64,000 bases of DNA, from positions 3,286,001-3,350,000 of the forward strand of contig CBDCDL010000002.1 of assembly GCA_965215345.1 (NCBI GenBank), written 5' to 3'. Under the pieces are notes generated by a model that saw only the letters and a program-made list of their open reading frames with translations, did not search any database and was not told the origin of the DNA. Shown here piece after piece: positions 8,498-18,200 of this stretch. The DNA comes from CATQHW01 sp965215345 (GTDB taxonomy: Bacteria; Spirochaetota; Spirochaetia; SZUA-6; Bin103). Position 1 is the first letter of the stretch, and the number at the start of each line of letters is the position of its first letter. The position numbers were made by a program, and so were the translations under genes.

Positions 8498-10216
8498 CTA
8501 CAGGCCGACGCTGTACTTGGCGACGCGCGCGGCGTGTCCGTCCAGCACCTGGGAGTACCAGGCGTTGAGCTTGTCCAGGCCGAGGTCACGCATGGTGGCG
8601 ATCATCTCGTCGTAGCCGGCCTGCACGGCGTCGGCGGGTCCGGAAATGATGTCGAAGATCTGCGTGCTGTAGTAGTCCTTGATGGTCGCGGCGATCTTCT
8701 CTTCCTCGGAACCGGCCGTGTAGTTGTCCACGCCGCGGAACTTCATCAGGTCGGTATAGTTGGCGAGCGCGGTGTCATAGATTTGCTGCCCGACTTCGTC
8801 GAGCATCGGCCAGCCCCCCTGCTCGGCTGTATACTTGTCGCGGAACAGGTACATTGATCCCAGTCCATATTTCGCGCGGATAAGCTGAGGACCCGGATTC
8901 TCCGCCTGGAAATCTCTGAGATACTGCCTCGTCACCGGGATGTCGTACCCTCTGAAATCCCTGGGGTCGGAGTGGACGCCTTCGATCCCGAAGATCATGC
9001 GCTTCTGGGTCGACTCCTGAGCCAGCCAGTCCAGCCACTGGATCGCCCGGTCGGGGCGTTCCGCCTGCTTGGTGATCATCACTCCCGAGCCGCCGACGCC
9101 GCCGCGCAGGTCGTCGATCTCGTACTTCATGTGCGGCTCGATCGTGAACGCCGGCAGCATGGTGAAGCGCACGCTCTCCACGCCGATCTTCTCTGCCAGC
9201 GGCGCCCGCGCCTGTTTGAACTCCGTGGCGTTGTGGATGCCGGCCGCGTTGTCGGCGTCCTGGTTCAGCTCGGAGAAGACCTTGGTCATCATGTTGCCCC
9301 AGAGCTGCGGCTGCTTTTCCGTGAACTCCGTACGGGCGATGAGCTGCTCGTTGTACAGGGTGTTGGCGAACTGCAGCACCTTCACGAAGTCCTCATGCTC
9401 CCAGTACTTGTACCATACGCCGTCGTCGCCCTGGAAGAAGCGCTGGTTGAGGCCGCCCAGCGGCAGCGAGCGCTCGACCAGCCGCGGATTGCCGTCCTTG
9501 TCCGGGGAGGGGCCGCGCAGCGACTGCACGGGCGTCAGCTCTGGGAACTCCTGCTTCACGCGGCGCAGCAGGTCGATGTAGTCGTCGGTGTTGTTGATCT
9601 CCGGTGCGCCGAGGTACTCGTACACCTCCTTGAGCACGGTCACGCCCTGCATCGCCTTGAGCACGAGAGGGCTCTCTATCTGCTCGTCGGTCACGTAGTA
9701 GGACGGATGGAAGTAGAATCCCATGTCGTCGAAGTGCATGCGGTAGTACAGCCGGATGCGACTGTCCCAGTTGTCCATGTACTTGGGCGCGAACTTCTGG
9801 CTCAGCGCGTCCAGGTCGTGGACGAGGCCGCGCTGCACGAGCTGGGTGGCCTGCTGCAAGTTGTGGCTCAGCCGCATCATGTCGGGCAGGTCGCCGGAGG
9901 CGATCAGCACGTTGAGCATGGTCTGGTCGCTGTCGGGCGCGAAGGTCATGTCGAAGTCGACGCCGTTCTCCTCCACGAACACGCTGGTGAGCTCGTCGTC
10001 GCCGTAGTGCTCGTTGAGGTTGCTGTCGCTGCCTGCCATGGCGTCGAAGAAGAAGGTCAGCGTGATCGGGCTGGTGTCGGTGGTCCAGCTCGGATCGGCG
10101 ATGACCATGTCCTCGGCGGCCTCGGCGCCCTCCGAGGAGCCTTCGGCCCAGGCGGTCATGCTGAACGCGAGCAGCAATGTCAGTGCGATACCGGCGATGC
10201 CGGTCAATTTACCCAT
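8498..10216 (-). CDS. Extracellular sugar-binding protein of an ABC importer (family 1, LplA-like)
   Basis: Periplasmic solute-binding protein of 572 residues, in the long size class that accompanies LplB/YtcP permeases. A signal peptide (residues 1 to about 24, ending MTAWA) precedes an acidic segment rich in Glu, Ser and Gly. There is no lipobox cysteine, so it is probably soluble in the periplasm. Aromatic residues are frequent, as expected for carbohydrate binding. A strong Shine-Dalgarno sequence, AAAGGGGG, lies about eight bases before the ATG. It is the first gene of the operon 10216-3934. Confidence 0.93.
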   Translation of the reverse strand: MGKLTGIAGIALTLLLAFSMTAWAEGSSEGAEAAEDMVIADPSWTTDTSPITLTFFFDAMAGSDSNLNEHYGDDELTSVFVEENGVDFDMTFAPDSDQTMLNVLIASGDLPDMMRLSHNLQQATQLVQRGLVHDLDALSQKFAPKYMDNWDSRIRLYYRMHFDDMGFYFHPSYYVTDEQIESPLVLKAMQGVTVLKEVYEYLGAPEINNTDDYIDLLRRVKQEFPELTPVQSLRGPSPDKDGNPRLVERSLPLGGLNQRFFQGDDGVWYKYWEHEDFVKVLQFANTLYNEQLIARTEFTEKQPQLWGNMMTKVFSELNQDADNAAGIHNATEFKQARAPLAEKIGVESVRFTMLPAFTIEPHMKYEIDDLRGGVGGSGVMITKQAERPDRAIQWLDWLAQESTQKRMIFGIEGVHSDPRDFRGYDIPVTRQYLRDFQAENPGPQLIRAKYGLGSMYLFRDKYTAEQGGWPMLDEVGQQIYDTALANYTDLMKFRGVDNYTAGSEEEKIAATIKDYYSTQIFDIISGPADAVQAGYDEMIATMRDLGLDKLNAWYSQVLDGHAARVAKYSVGL

Positions 10217-10374
10217 GGGTGTTCCCCCTTTGGATTGGAAGGTGATTGGGCGGCATGCTGGGCGATGCGGCGCCGCTCGTCAAGGGGCCACATGACTGGA
10301 TGATTCAACTGCCGGTACGAACGCTGACCTGCGGCTCCACCAGGAAGCGCAGCCAGCCGGATCCACCTCCCTGA
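10217..10374. other. Leader of the sugar operon joined to a remnant of the duplicated module
   Basis: Bases near 10318-10374 resemble 11418-11472 and 14278-14329, the segment that lies between a Uma2 stop codon and the start of the PmoA-like gene. They include the GTG-GAG-CCG-CAG start region of that gene, with no gene following. This marks the left edge of the tandem array. The rest is the leader of the binding-protein gene; I see no clear promoter there. Confidence 0.55.
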
Positions 10375-11136
10375 TCAGGAACCGCGACCGCCTTCCCGGC
10401 GCAGCAAGGCCTCCAGTTCGGCGACGCGGGCTTCGGCCGCTTGGCGTGCCTGCCTTTCCGCTTGGTGTGCCTGCCTCTCCTGCTGCCGCCTCGCTTCCGA
10501 TGCCTGGTGCGCCTCTTCCGCCGCTTGGCGTGCCTCTTCCGACTCCCCGAGCGTGTGAATGTTCTCCCCGGTCACCGGATCGTGAAAGCGCAGCCCGTCC
10601 CCGGTGACGCGCAACTCCAGCCCCAGCACCATGCTCGCCATCGCCTGCGTCCCATCCGCCGGCTCGCTCGCCGGCATCTGCTCGTACTGCCCCGCCACCA
10701 GCACCATGCCTCGCAGCGGCGGCTCCAGCCACTCTCCCAGCGGGTCGTACTGCCAATACTCCCGGACCCTCAGCCGGCGATACAACGTCCGCTTCTGCCC
10801 CTCGTCTTCTCGCCGCGTGCCCTTCGACGTGATCTCCAGCACGAAGTCCGGGCCCTTGCCTTCCTCCCACAGGAAGTACGACGACCGGAGGTGGTCCGGC
10901 ACGCCCTTCACGACGAATATGTCGGGCGCTACCCGAGCCTTGGGATTGCCCTCTTCGTAGTAGAGCAGCATGTTGCCGGCAACGTACACGTCCGGGCGGT
11001 GGCGGAAGTGGTGGTGCAGCCCGCCGCGCGCGTACAACAGCGTGGTGATGTGAATATCGGTTTCCGCCACCGGCTTGCCGTCCGAACCGGGGTAGTCAAT
11101 CTTCCGCTTGACGGGAGAGAGCACCGAACTGGCCAT
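10375..11136 (-). CDS. Uma2-family PD-(D/E)XK nuclease-like protein, copy A
   Basis: Protein of 253 residues with the Uma2 (DUF820) fold. Conserved acidic positions typical of the PD-(D/E)XK nuclease superfamily are visible in APDIFVV and PDFVLEITSK, followed by the characteristic VREYWQYDP segment. The last about 60 residues form an Ala/Glu/Arg/Gln-rich predicted coiled coil ending ARVAELEALLRRE. Over the globular part it is nearly identical to copies B and C (three substitutions to B). The tail is 21 residues longer than in B and seven longer than in C. The start is supported by GCGGAGGATGACCC before the ATG. Biological role unknown. Confidence 0.9.
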   Translation of the reverse strand: MASSVLSPVKRKIDYPGSDGKPVAETDIHITTLLYARGGLHHHFRHRPDVYVAGNMLLYYEEGNPKARVAPDIFVVKGVPDHLRSSYFLWEEGKGPDFVLEITSKGTRREDEGQKRTLYRRLRVREYWQYDPLGEWLEPPLRGMVLVAGQYEQMPASEPADGTQAMASMVLGLELRVTGDGLRFHDPVTGENIHTLGESEEARQAAEEAHQASEARRQQERQAHQAERQARQAAEARVAELEALLRREGGRGS

Positions 11137-11325
11137 GGGTCATCCTCCGCACGACTGGACACGACGACGCGATGATGGACCATACGACAACGGAACCGTT
11201 CCGTCATGTCGTGGGGCGGCCCGCACACGCCGCACGACGTGGGGGCCGTTCAGCCGGTGCCGAGGAACCGATCGCGGCCGGCGACCAGCGCCCGCAGCTT
11301 GCCGTCCGCGGCGGGGCGCGGCAGC
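11137..11325. repeat. Module junction repeat, copy 1
   Basis: This 189-base segment nearly matches 12172-12360, and its first 133 bases match 15071-15203. It contains the leader of a Uma2 gene and, further out, the 3' end of the MetE-like gene. Its presence beside all three Uma2 copies shows that the array arose by tandem duplication. Only scattered base changes separate the copies. Confidence 0.88.
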
Positions 11326-11439
11326 AGCCGTTGTCCGTGCCCATGGCCACACGGTGGCGCAGCGCTCCGCCCGCGTCCACCTTCCTGGTGCGATCGCCGG
11401 AGCGAACCAGCCGAAGCCTGCGCTGACCTGCGGCTCCAC
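11250..11439 (-). pseudogene. Deletion fusion of the PmoA-like 5' end and MetE-like 3' end
   Basis: Bases about 11329-11439 correspond to the start of the PmoA-like gene (14180-14296). Bases 11250-11325 correspond to the last codons of the MetE-like gene (12285-12360). The junction falls in a shared AGCCG near 11326-11330. The last 26 codons of the MetE-like frame are intact (ending RDRFLGTG) but the PmoA part is out of frame, so no functional product is expected. About 1.85 kb present in the neighbouring copy is missing here. Confidence 0.85.
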
Positions 11440-11472
11440 CGGGAAGCGCGCAGCCGGATCACCGTCCCCGAG

Positions 11473-12171
11473 TCAGGAGCCGCGACCGCCCTCCCGGCGC
11501 AGCAAGGCCTCCAGTTCGGCGACGCGGGCTTCCGCCGCTTGGCGTGCCTCTTCCGCCGCTTGGCGTGCCTCTTCCGACTCCCCGAGCGTGTGAATGTTCT
11601 CCCCGGTCACCGGATCGTGAAAGCGCAGCCCGTCCCCGGTGACGCGCAACTCCAGCCCCAGCACCGTGCTCGCCATCGCCTGCGTCCCATCCGCCGGCTC
11701 GCTCGCCGGCATCTGCTCGTACTGCCCCGCCACCAGCACCATGCCTCGCAGCGGCGGCTCCAGCCACTCTCCCAGCGGGTCGTACTGCCAGTACTCCCGG
11801 ACCCTCAGCCGGCGATACAACGTCCGCTTCTTCCCCTCGTCTTCTCGCCGCGTGCCCTTCGACGTGATCTCCAGCACGAAGTCCGGGCCCTTGCCTTCCT
11901 CCCACAGGAAGTACGACGACCGGAGGTGGTCCGGCACGCCCTTCACGACGAATATGTCGGGCGCTACCCGAGCCTTGAGATTGCCCTCTTCGTAGTAGAG
12001 CAGCATGTTGCCGGCAACGTACACGTCCGGGCGGTGGCGGAAGTGGTGGTGCAGCCCGCCGCGCGCGTACAACAGCGTGGTGATGTGAATATCGGTTTCC
12101 GCCACCGGCTTGCCGTCCGAACCGGGGTAGTCAATCTTCCGCTTGACGGGAGAGAGCACCGAACTGGCCAT
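11473..12171 (-). CDS. Uma2-family PD-(D/E)XK nuclease-like protein, copy B
   Basis: Protein of 232 residues, nearly identical to copy A over the globular domain; differences include EEGNL for EEGNP and EDEGK for EDEGQ. The acidic APDIF and EITSK motifs are retained. The C-terminal coiled coil is the shortest of the three copies, lacking 21 residues (three heptads) relative to A and 14 relative to C, while keeping the same end, ARVAELEALLRREGG. It has the same GCGGAGG leader as its sisters. It lies between the intact MetE-like gene and the deleted module. Confidence 0.9.
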   Translation of the reverse strand: MASSVLSPVKRKIDYPGSDGKPVAETDIHITTLLYARGGLHHHFRHRPDVYVAGNMLLYYEEGNLKARVAPDIFVVKGVPDHLRSSYFLWEEGKGPDFVLEITSKGTRREDEGKKRTLYRRLRVREYWQYDPLGEWLEPPLRGMVLVAGQYEQMPASEPADGTQAMASTVLGLELRVTGDGLRFHDPVTGENIHTLGESEEARQAAEEARQAAEARVAELEALLRREGGRGS

Positions 12172-12360
12172 GGGTCATCCTCCGCACGACTGGACACGAC
12201 GACGCGATGATGGACCATACGATACCGGAACCGTTCCGTCATGGCGTGGGGCGGCCCGCACGCGCCGCACGACGTGGGGGCCGTTCAGCCGGTGCCGAGG
12301 AACCGATCGCGGCCGGCGACCAGCGCCCGCAGCTTGCCGTCCGCGGCGGGGCGCGGCAGC
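12172..12360. repeat. Module junction repeat, copy 2
   Basis: Near-identical to 11137-11325. It covers the leader of Uma2 copy B and the 3' end of the intact MetE-like gene, whose stop codon is at 12285-12287. This copy shows the original, undeleted arrangement. Confidence 0.88.
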
Positions 12361-13283
12361 ATGCGCAGGCCGCAGTCGGGATGCAGGTAGGCGACGCGCC
12401 CCGTCTCGACGCGCTGCGCCAGCGCCTCGATGCGGCGCGCCACCCGGTCCGGTGCCTCCACCTGCAGGTCCTTGACGTCGATCACGCCCAGCCCCAGGCG
12501 GATGTCGGCGCGCACGTCGGCCAGGCGGTCCAGCTCCGCCGGCGAGCGGCGGGTGGTCTCCAGCACCAGGTGGTCGCAGCGCAACGCGTTCATGAAGTCG
12601 ATCAGCCGGCCGTAGTCGCCACGCTGGATCATCTGCCCGCCGTAGTTGCCGAAGCACAGATGCACGGCCCGTTCGCTGCCGGGCTCGACGCCGTCGAGCA
12701 GCCGGTTGATCGCCGCAGCCGCGAGCGCTCCGTCGCCGGGCGAGCCGGGCAGGTTGGGCTCGTCCACCTGCACCACGGCGGCGTCGATGCCGGCGAGCTG
12801 GCCGGCGAGCAACTCCGCGAATGCCATCGCCAGCGACGTCAGGTCGCCGTAGTGGGCATCGGCCACCGTCCTGGCGATCAGGTAGGGGCTGGACACCGTG
12901 AACTTGAGCGGTGTGTCGGTGAGCGCGCGGGCGCGGTCCCAGTCCCGCTTCAGGTTCAGGCGCCCGTCGCCGAGCGGCCCGACCACGACGCCGGGCGGGG
13001 CGCCGCGGAAGGCCATCTCGTCTCGTGTCCGCCAGGCGTCGAGCTGGCGGCGGGTGAGCTCCACGCTGACGCCCTCCAGGGGCCGCACGAACCGTTCCAC
13101 CATCCCGCCGGGCGCGCGCCGCTCCAGGTCCCAGCGGCCCAGCTCGCCGTCGCAGATCACCTCGACGCCGGCGCGCCGCTGGGCGTCCATGACCACGGTC
13201 AGGGCATCCCCGAGCGCATCCTCGTCCGAGCACTGCTTCAGCCAGTCGGGGACGGGGTAGCTGCCGACGACGGTGGTCGTCAC
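12285..13283 (-). CDS. MetE-like (cobalamin-independent methionine synthase C-terminal domain) protein
   Basis: Protein of 332 residues corresponding to the catalytic TIM-barrel half of cobalamin-independent methionine synthase. The zinc ligands expected for this superfamily are visible: His and Cys in VHLCFGNYGG, Glu in LETTRR and Cys in HPDCGLRML. The N-terminal half of true MetE is absent, so it belongs to the stand-alone group of methyltransferases whose methyl donors and acceptors are mostly unknown. The GTG start at 13283 overlaps the TGA of the PmoA-like gene (GTGA), implying coupled translation. It probably does not make methionine by the classical reaction. Confidence 0.85.
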   Translation of the reverse strand: MTTTVVGSYPVPDWLKQCSDEDALGDALTVVMDAQRRAGVEVICDGELGRWDLERRAPGGMVERFVRPLEGVSVELTRRQLDAWRTRDEMAFRGAPPGVVVGPLGDGRLNLKRDWDRARALTDTPLKFTVSSPYLIARTVADAHYGDLTSLAMAFAELLAGQLAGIDAAVVQVDEPNLPGSPGDGALAAAAINRLLDGVEPGSERAVHLCFGNYGGQMIQRGDYGRLIDFMNALRCDHLVLETTRRSPAELDRLADVRADIRLGLGVIDVKDLQVEAPDRVARRIEALAQRVETGRVAYLHPDCGLRMLPRPAADGKLRALVAGRDRFLGTG

Positions 13284-14296
13284 CGGGTCCCGCTCCGCGC
13301 CGCCGCCCAGGAGCGGGCCCGCTCGACCGACACCGCCCCGTCATACGCGGCGACACGCAGCGCCGTCTCCCAGGTCGTGCCCTCCGCGACCGACACGTCG
13401 TCGTCCATGGTGGCGTTGAACATCGCCATGCCGTAGTCGCGGACGAACCACGGCCCGCTGCGGCGGGCGCTCGCGGTATTGTTCAGGACCAGCAGGCAGA
13501 CGCCGAAGCGTCCCAGGCCGGCCGGCTCCGCCTCGTACGCCACGAAGTCGCGTTCCTTGCCGAACGCCACCTCGTCGGCGAGGCCGCGCCGGAGTTCCGC
13601 ACCCGTACCGGCGACCATCTGGCCCCCGAACGGCGGCAGAAGCTGCGGCTGGACCCGCACCCCGATCGAGCCGTGCTTGTTGGCCTCGAAGCACAGCTCG
13701 CCGTAGGCTGCGGTCTTGCGGGAGATGACGTCGCAGATGGTGGCGTCGGCAGCGGCGTACAGGTCGAAGTGGCGGACCTCGTCCAGCACCGGCGCGCCGT
13801 CGCATCCGTTCCAGGTGCTGCGATAGGTGATCCGGTAGCCTGTCTCCAGTGGCGTGACGTCGGCGCGCTCGCGATAGCGGATCCGGCCCAGGTGGTTGTA
13901 GACGTGCGAGTCCGGGGAGCGCCAGTCGGGATGCACCACCCAGAAGTTGGACAGCACGCCGCCACGGACCACCCGCGCCTGGGCCACGAAAACCCCGTTG
14001 TGGAACGCGTGATCGAAGGCGTACTCCTGCGTCACGCCCAGGCCGCGCGGGGTGTTCAGCGGATAGCACCAGGAGCGCAGGTCGTTGTGGCCGACCCCGC
14101 CCAGCAGGCGGCCGGTGGCCCGCTCCATCACCATGTTGCCCAGCGCGTCGTTATTGCCCGCGCGCCGTATCTCGAAGCCGTTGTCCGTGCCCATGGCCAC
14201 ACGGTGGCGCAGCGCTCCGCCCGCGTCCACCTTCCTGGTGCGATCGTGCGATCGCCGGAGCGAACCGGCCGGAGCCTGCGCTGCCTGCGGCTCCAC
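13280..14296 (-). CDS. PmoA-like (DUF6807) protein
   Basis: Protein of up to 338 residues. The pattern of HNGVF, a central FEANKHGSIGVRVQP segment and a C-terminal WFVRDYGMAMFN resembles the PmoA/DUF6807 family, a beta-sandwich family frequent in sugar-utilisation loci. The family name is historical and does not mean methane oxidation. The GTG at 14296 lies in a segment repeated elsewhere in the array without a following gene and has no clear ribosome site. An ATG at 14194 (MGTDNGFEIRR) is an alternative start. It overlaps the MetE-like gene and follows Uma2 copy C by 33 bases. Confidence 0.7.
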   Translation of the reverse strand: MEPQAAQAPAGSLRRSHDRTRKVDAGGALRHRVAMGTDNGFEIRRAGNNDALGNMVMERATGRLLGGVGHNDLRSWCYPLNTPRGLGVTQEYAFDHAFHNGVFVAQARVVRGGVLSNFWVVHPDWRSPDSHVYNHLGRIRYRERADVTPLETGYRITYRSTWNGCDGAPVLDEVRHFDLYAAADATICDVISRKTAAYGELCFEANKHGSIGVRVQPQLLPPFGGQMVAGTGAELRRGLADEVAFGKERDFVAYEAEPAGLGRFGVCLLVLNNTASARRSGPWFVRDYGMAMFNATMDDDVSVAEGTTWETALRVAAYDGAVSVERARSWAAARSGTR

Positions 14297-14329
14297 CGGG
14301 AAGCGCGCAGCCGGATCACCGTCCCCGAG

Positions 14330-15070
14330 TCAGGAGCCGCGACCGCCCTCCCGACGCAGCAAGGCCTCCAGTTCGGCGACGCGGGCTTCCGCCGCCTGGC
14401 GCGCCTGCCTCTCCTGCTGCCACGCCGCTTCCGCTGCCTGGTGCGCCTCTGCCGCCGCCTGGCGTGCCTCTTCCAACTCCCCGAGCGTATGAATGTTCTC
14501 CCCGGTCACCGGATCGTGAAAGCGCAGCCCGTCCCCGGTGACGCGCAACTCCAGCCCCAGCACCGTGCTCGCCATCGCCTGCGTCCCATCCGCCGGCTCG
14601 CTCGCCGGCATCTGCTCGTACTGCCCCGCCACCAGCACCATGCCTCGCAGCGGCGGCTCCAGCCACTCTCCCAGCGGGTCGTACTGCCAATACTCCCGGA
14701 CCCTCAGCCGGCGATACAACGTCCGCTTCTGCCCCTCGTCTTCTCGCCGCGTGCCCTTCGACGTGATCTCCAGCACGAAGTCCGGGCCCTTGCCTTCCTC
14801 CCACAGGAAGTACGACGACCGGAGGTGGTCCGGCACGCCCTTCACGACGAATATGTCGGGCGCTACCCGAGCCTTGGGATTGCCCTCTTCGTAGTAGAGC
14901 AGCATGTTGCCGGCAACGTACACGTCCGGGCGGTGGCGGAAGTGGTGGTGCAGCCCGCCGCGCGCGTACAACAGCGTGGTGATGTGAATATCGGTTTCCG
15001 CCACCGGCTTGCCGTCCGAACCGGGGTAGTCAATCTTCCGCTTGACGGGAGAGAGCACCGAACTGGCCAT
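14330..15070 (-). CDS. Uma2-family PD-(D/E)XK nuclease-like protein, copy C
   Basis: Protein of 246 residues with the same globular domain as copies A and B, including APDIFVV, PDFVLEITSK and REYWQYDP. Its coiled-coil tail differs from A by exactly seven residues and from B by 14, and it contains its own substitutions (AAEAAWQQERQ). The leader GCGGAGGATGACCC precedes the ATG. It is the first gene of the intact module Uma2-PmoA-MetE and diverges from the lyase-like gene at 15228. Confidence 0.9.
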   Translation of the reverse strand: MASSVLSPVKRKIDYPGSDGKPVAETDIHITTLLYARGGLHHHFRHRPDVYVAGNMLLYYEEGNPKARVAPDIFVVKGVPDHLRSSYFLWEEGKGPDFVLEITSKGTRREDEGQKRTLYRRLRVREYWQYDPLGEWLEPPLRGMVLVAGQYEQMPASEPADGTQAMASTVLGLELRVTGDGLRFHDPVTGENIHTLGELEEARQAAAEAHQAAEAAWQQERQARQAAEARVAELEALLRREGGRGS

Positions 15071-15203
15071 GGGTCATCCTCCGCACGACTGGACACGACG
15101 ACGCGATGATGGACCATACGACAACGGAACCGTTCCGTCATGTCGTGGGGCGGCCCGCATGCGCCGCACGACGTGGGGGCCGTTCAGCCGGTGCCGAGGA
15201 ACC
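15071..15203. repeat. Module junction repeat, copy 3 (truncated)
   Basis: Matches the first 133 bases of 12172-12360, including the last few codons of the MetE-like gene, then stops abruptly at GAGGAACC where unique sequence begins. It is the right edge of the tandem array and shows that a further MetE-like gene once lay here, or that this is where the duplication was resolved. Confidence 0.85.
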
Positions 15204-15227
15204 AACGAACGCACGAGGAAACCAACC

Positions 15228-18200
15228 ATGCAGCAACTGCCGCTGATCGACGTCGCCGAGCCGGAGCGGATCGCCGCCCTGACCACCGCGGCCGACACCT
15301 TCGCGTTCCGCGCGGACGCCGCCGAGAACCTGGACGGCCTGGTGCCGGACATCGGACTGACCGGCACGTACCCGTTCCGCAGCGTCTACCGGCCGCGCAG
15401 CTTCGCCCGCGCCGGCCTGCCGGCGACGCTCACGCATCGCTTCTGGGACACCCTCGACGGCAGCGCCGATCATACCGGTCGGCGCTGGGTCGGAGTGGTC
15501 CTGTACGACGAGCATGGCCGCGAATGTCCCCTGGAGGTGACCCTGGGAGCCGACGAGATCGGCTGCATCGTGCCGTTCCGGCACGACAACCGGCGCCACC
15601 TCTACGTCCTGGACCGGCCGGTGGAGTTCATGGGCGAGATGGAGGTGCTGCGCATCACCGGTACCGGCGACGCGTCGTACCGCCTGGAGCACGTGGTGCT
15701 GCTGGGGGAGCGGCCGGAGCCCACCTGCTATCGTCCCCGCGTCGAGCGATTGACCGCGCGCCTGCGACGGAGCCCCGACGGCTCGTTCGCGGTGGCGGTC
15801 GACGCCACGACTTGGCCGGCGGCCCGCTGCACCGTCGAGGTGACGCGGGCCGACACCGGTGAGCCGGTTGCGGAGGCGCACGAGGAGGACTCGCTGAGCC
15901 TGCACTCGATCGACGTGACAGGGTTGCCGGCGCCGCCCGCGGCGGGGTATCGGGCAGGTGTCCGCGCGACCGAGGCCCACGGACTCGCGGAGACCGCGGA
16001 AGTGGCCGTGACCGGAGAATCCGCCGCCGCGGCCGATCCGGTCACCGTCCCCGTGGAAACGTGCAGCCTCGCCGGCGCCGCGCTGGAAGGCGTGCCGCTC
16101 ACCTTCGGGGTGCCCGTGCCGCGAGGTCGAGTGTCGGGCGCCGCGGAAGGACGCTGGGACGTGGAGGGCGCGACGGAGCCCGTGCAGTGCCGGCCGCACG
16201 GCTTCTGGCCGGATGGTTCGGCGAGCTGGATGCTGATCGACGGACCGCTCCCGGGAGCGCTCGCCCCTGGTGCGGCACAGACCGGCACCGTGACGATCGG
16301 TTCCGCGACGGAAGGCCCTGCGCCGGTCGATGGTCTGCGCTGCACCTCGGGCGACGGCGCCGTGACCGTAGCCGGGAGCTCGCTGCGCGTGAGCGTGACG
16401 GCCGGCGCCGTCGAGCCGCTGCCGGTAATCGAGATCCGGTCCGGCGACGGCCCGTGGCGCGCGACGCATGGCGGCAGCACGGCCGCGCTCACCCTGGGCA
16501 GCGGTGCGGAGCTTCGCCAGGGGCCGATCGAGGACGTCTCCCTTGAAGAGGAGGGATGGCAGCGCGCCGTGATCCGCTATCGGTTCGCGCATCTCGACGC
16601 CGAGGGGGTCGCGCACCTGGTCAGCACCATCCGCGTGCACGTCTACCGCGGGCTGCAGGCGGTTCGCGTCGTGCATCGGCTGGCGGTGACGTCCCCTCAC
16701 CTGCCGCCGGCCGCCGGCGGCAGCGCCGATGAGATCCCGGCAGACGCCGGCACCGTGCGTCAGGCCATCGCCGGCACGGAGGGCGAGCAGGCGACGCTGC
16801 TGACGGTTCGCAGCGCATCGCTGGCGATACGCCGCGCCGGCAACCACGTGGTCCGGTGGCCTGACGGCCCTGCGGACGGTGGCCCGGTCCCCGAGGGCGG
16901 CGCCGTGCGTCTGGTCCACGACCACGATCAGGCATACCGCGTCGAGAACGGCGGCGCGCCGCGCGAGGTCGCGGGCCGCACTGCCGGCCACGTGACCGTG
17001 TGCCGCGCCGCCGATCCCGAGGGCGGATCCGAGGATACGCTTACGGTGGCGTTGCGGCGGTTCTGGCAGACCTATCCTCGCGCCGTCCGGGTGACCGGCG
17101 ACGAGATCGCCGTGGAGCTGCTGCCAACGCCGGCCGGCGCGGAGCGGCCTGCTGATCTGGAGAGTTGGCACCGCATCTACTTCTGGCTGCGGGACGACGG
17201 CTACCTGCTCAAGGCGGGAATGGCCCTCACCAGCGAGGTCCTGTTGGCCTGCGGCCCGCGCGACGAGGCGCTGCTCGCCTGGTTCGAGCAGCCGCCGGCG
17301 GTGCGGCCGTCCCTGGACTGGCTCAACTCCTGCGGCGTGCTCGGCCCGCTGGCCGCCAAGGACACCGGCGTGCTGGATGACTACGAGGGAGCGCTGGACT
17401 CCGGCCATGACCAGTGGATCGCCGACCGCGACATCCGGCGCCAGTACGGCTGGGTGAACTTCGGCGACTGGTACGGCGAGAGCGCCTGGTCGTGGGGGAA
17501 CAACGAGTACGATCCGCCGTTCGCACACTACAGCGAGTTCCTGCGTGGCGGAGACCCGCGCTGGTTCATCCTGGGGGCCGAGGCGGCGCGCCACCTGACC
17601 GACGTCGACACCGTCAACGCCTCCACCGACGCCGATCAGATCGGGGCCCAGTACACCCACATGCCCGGTCATGCCGGCGGCTACCTGCCGCCCTACTTCC
17701 GCAGCAAGATGGGCGGCTCGTCGAGCGTGCCGTCGCACACCTGGGTCGAGGGGCCGGCGCTGCACTACCTGCTGACCGGCGACGAGAACCTGCGCGAGTC
17801 GCTCGACCGCACCGCCGGCTGGCTGCTCGGGGCCGGACTCAAGGACTTCGCCGGCGGCATCCAGCACTACGACTTCGCCAACTGTCGGGAATGCGGCTGG
17901 CATCTCATTCACCTCACCGCGCTGGCTCGCATGAGCGCCTCGCCCCGCTTTCTCAACGCCGCCGCGCTGATCGTCGACCGCGTGCTTGCGCGGCAGGAAC
18001 CGGGCGGCGGCTGGGAGCGCGTGCTCAAGGAGGGCCACTGCGGCTGCGAGCCGCCGCGCGAGCGGGGAGAGGCCGGCTTCATGGTGGGCGTGCTGCTGTC
18101 CGGCCTGCGCCGGTATCACGAGCTCACCGGGGACACGCGGGTGGCGGAGGCGATCCTGGGCGGGGTGCGCTGGCTGATCCGCCGCACTTACGATGCCGAC

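Noticed and set aside
11140..11439. 99-codon frame spanning the deletion fusion as a new gene
   Set aside because: It joins an out-of-frame piece of the MetE-like gene and its downstream region to the PmoA-like start; no coherent domain remains.
13280..14296. Reading the PmoA-like gene as evidence of methane oxidation
   Set aside because: The family name is historical; no methane monooxygenase subunits are present and the context is carbohydrate metabolism.
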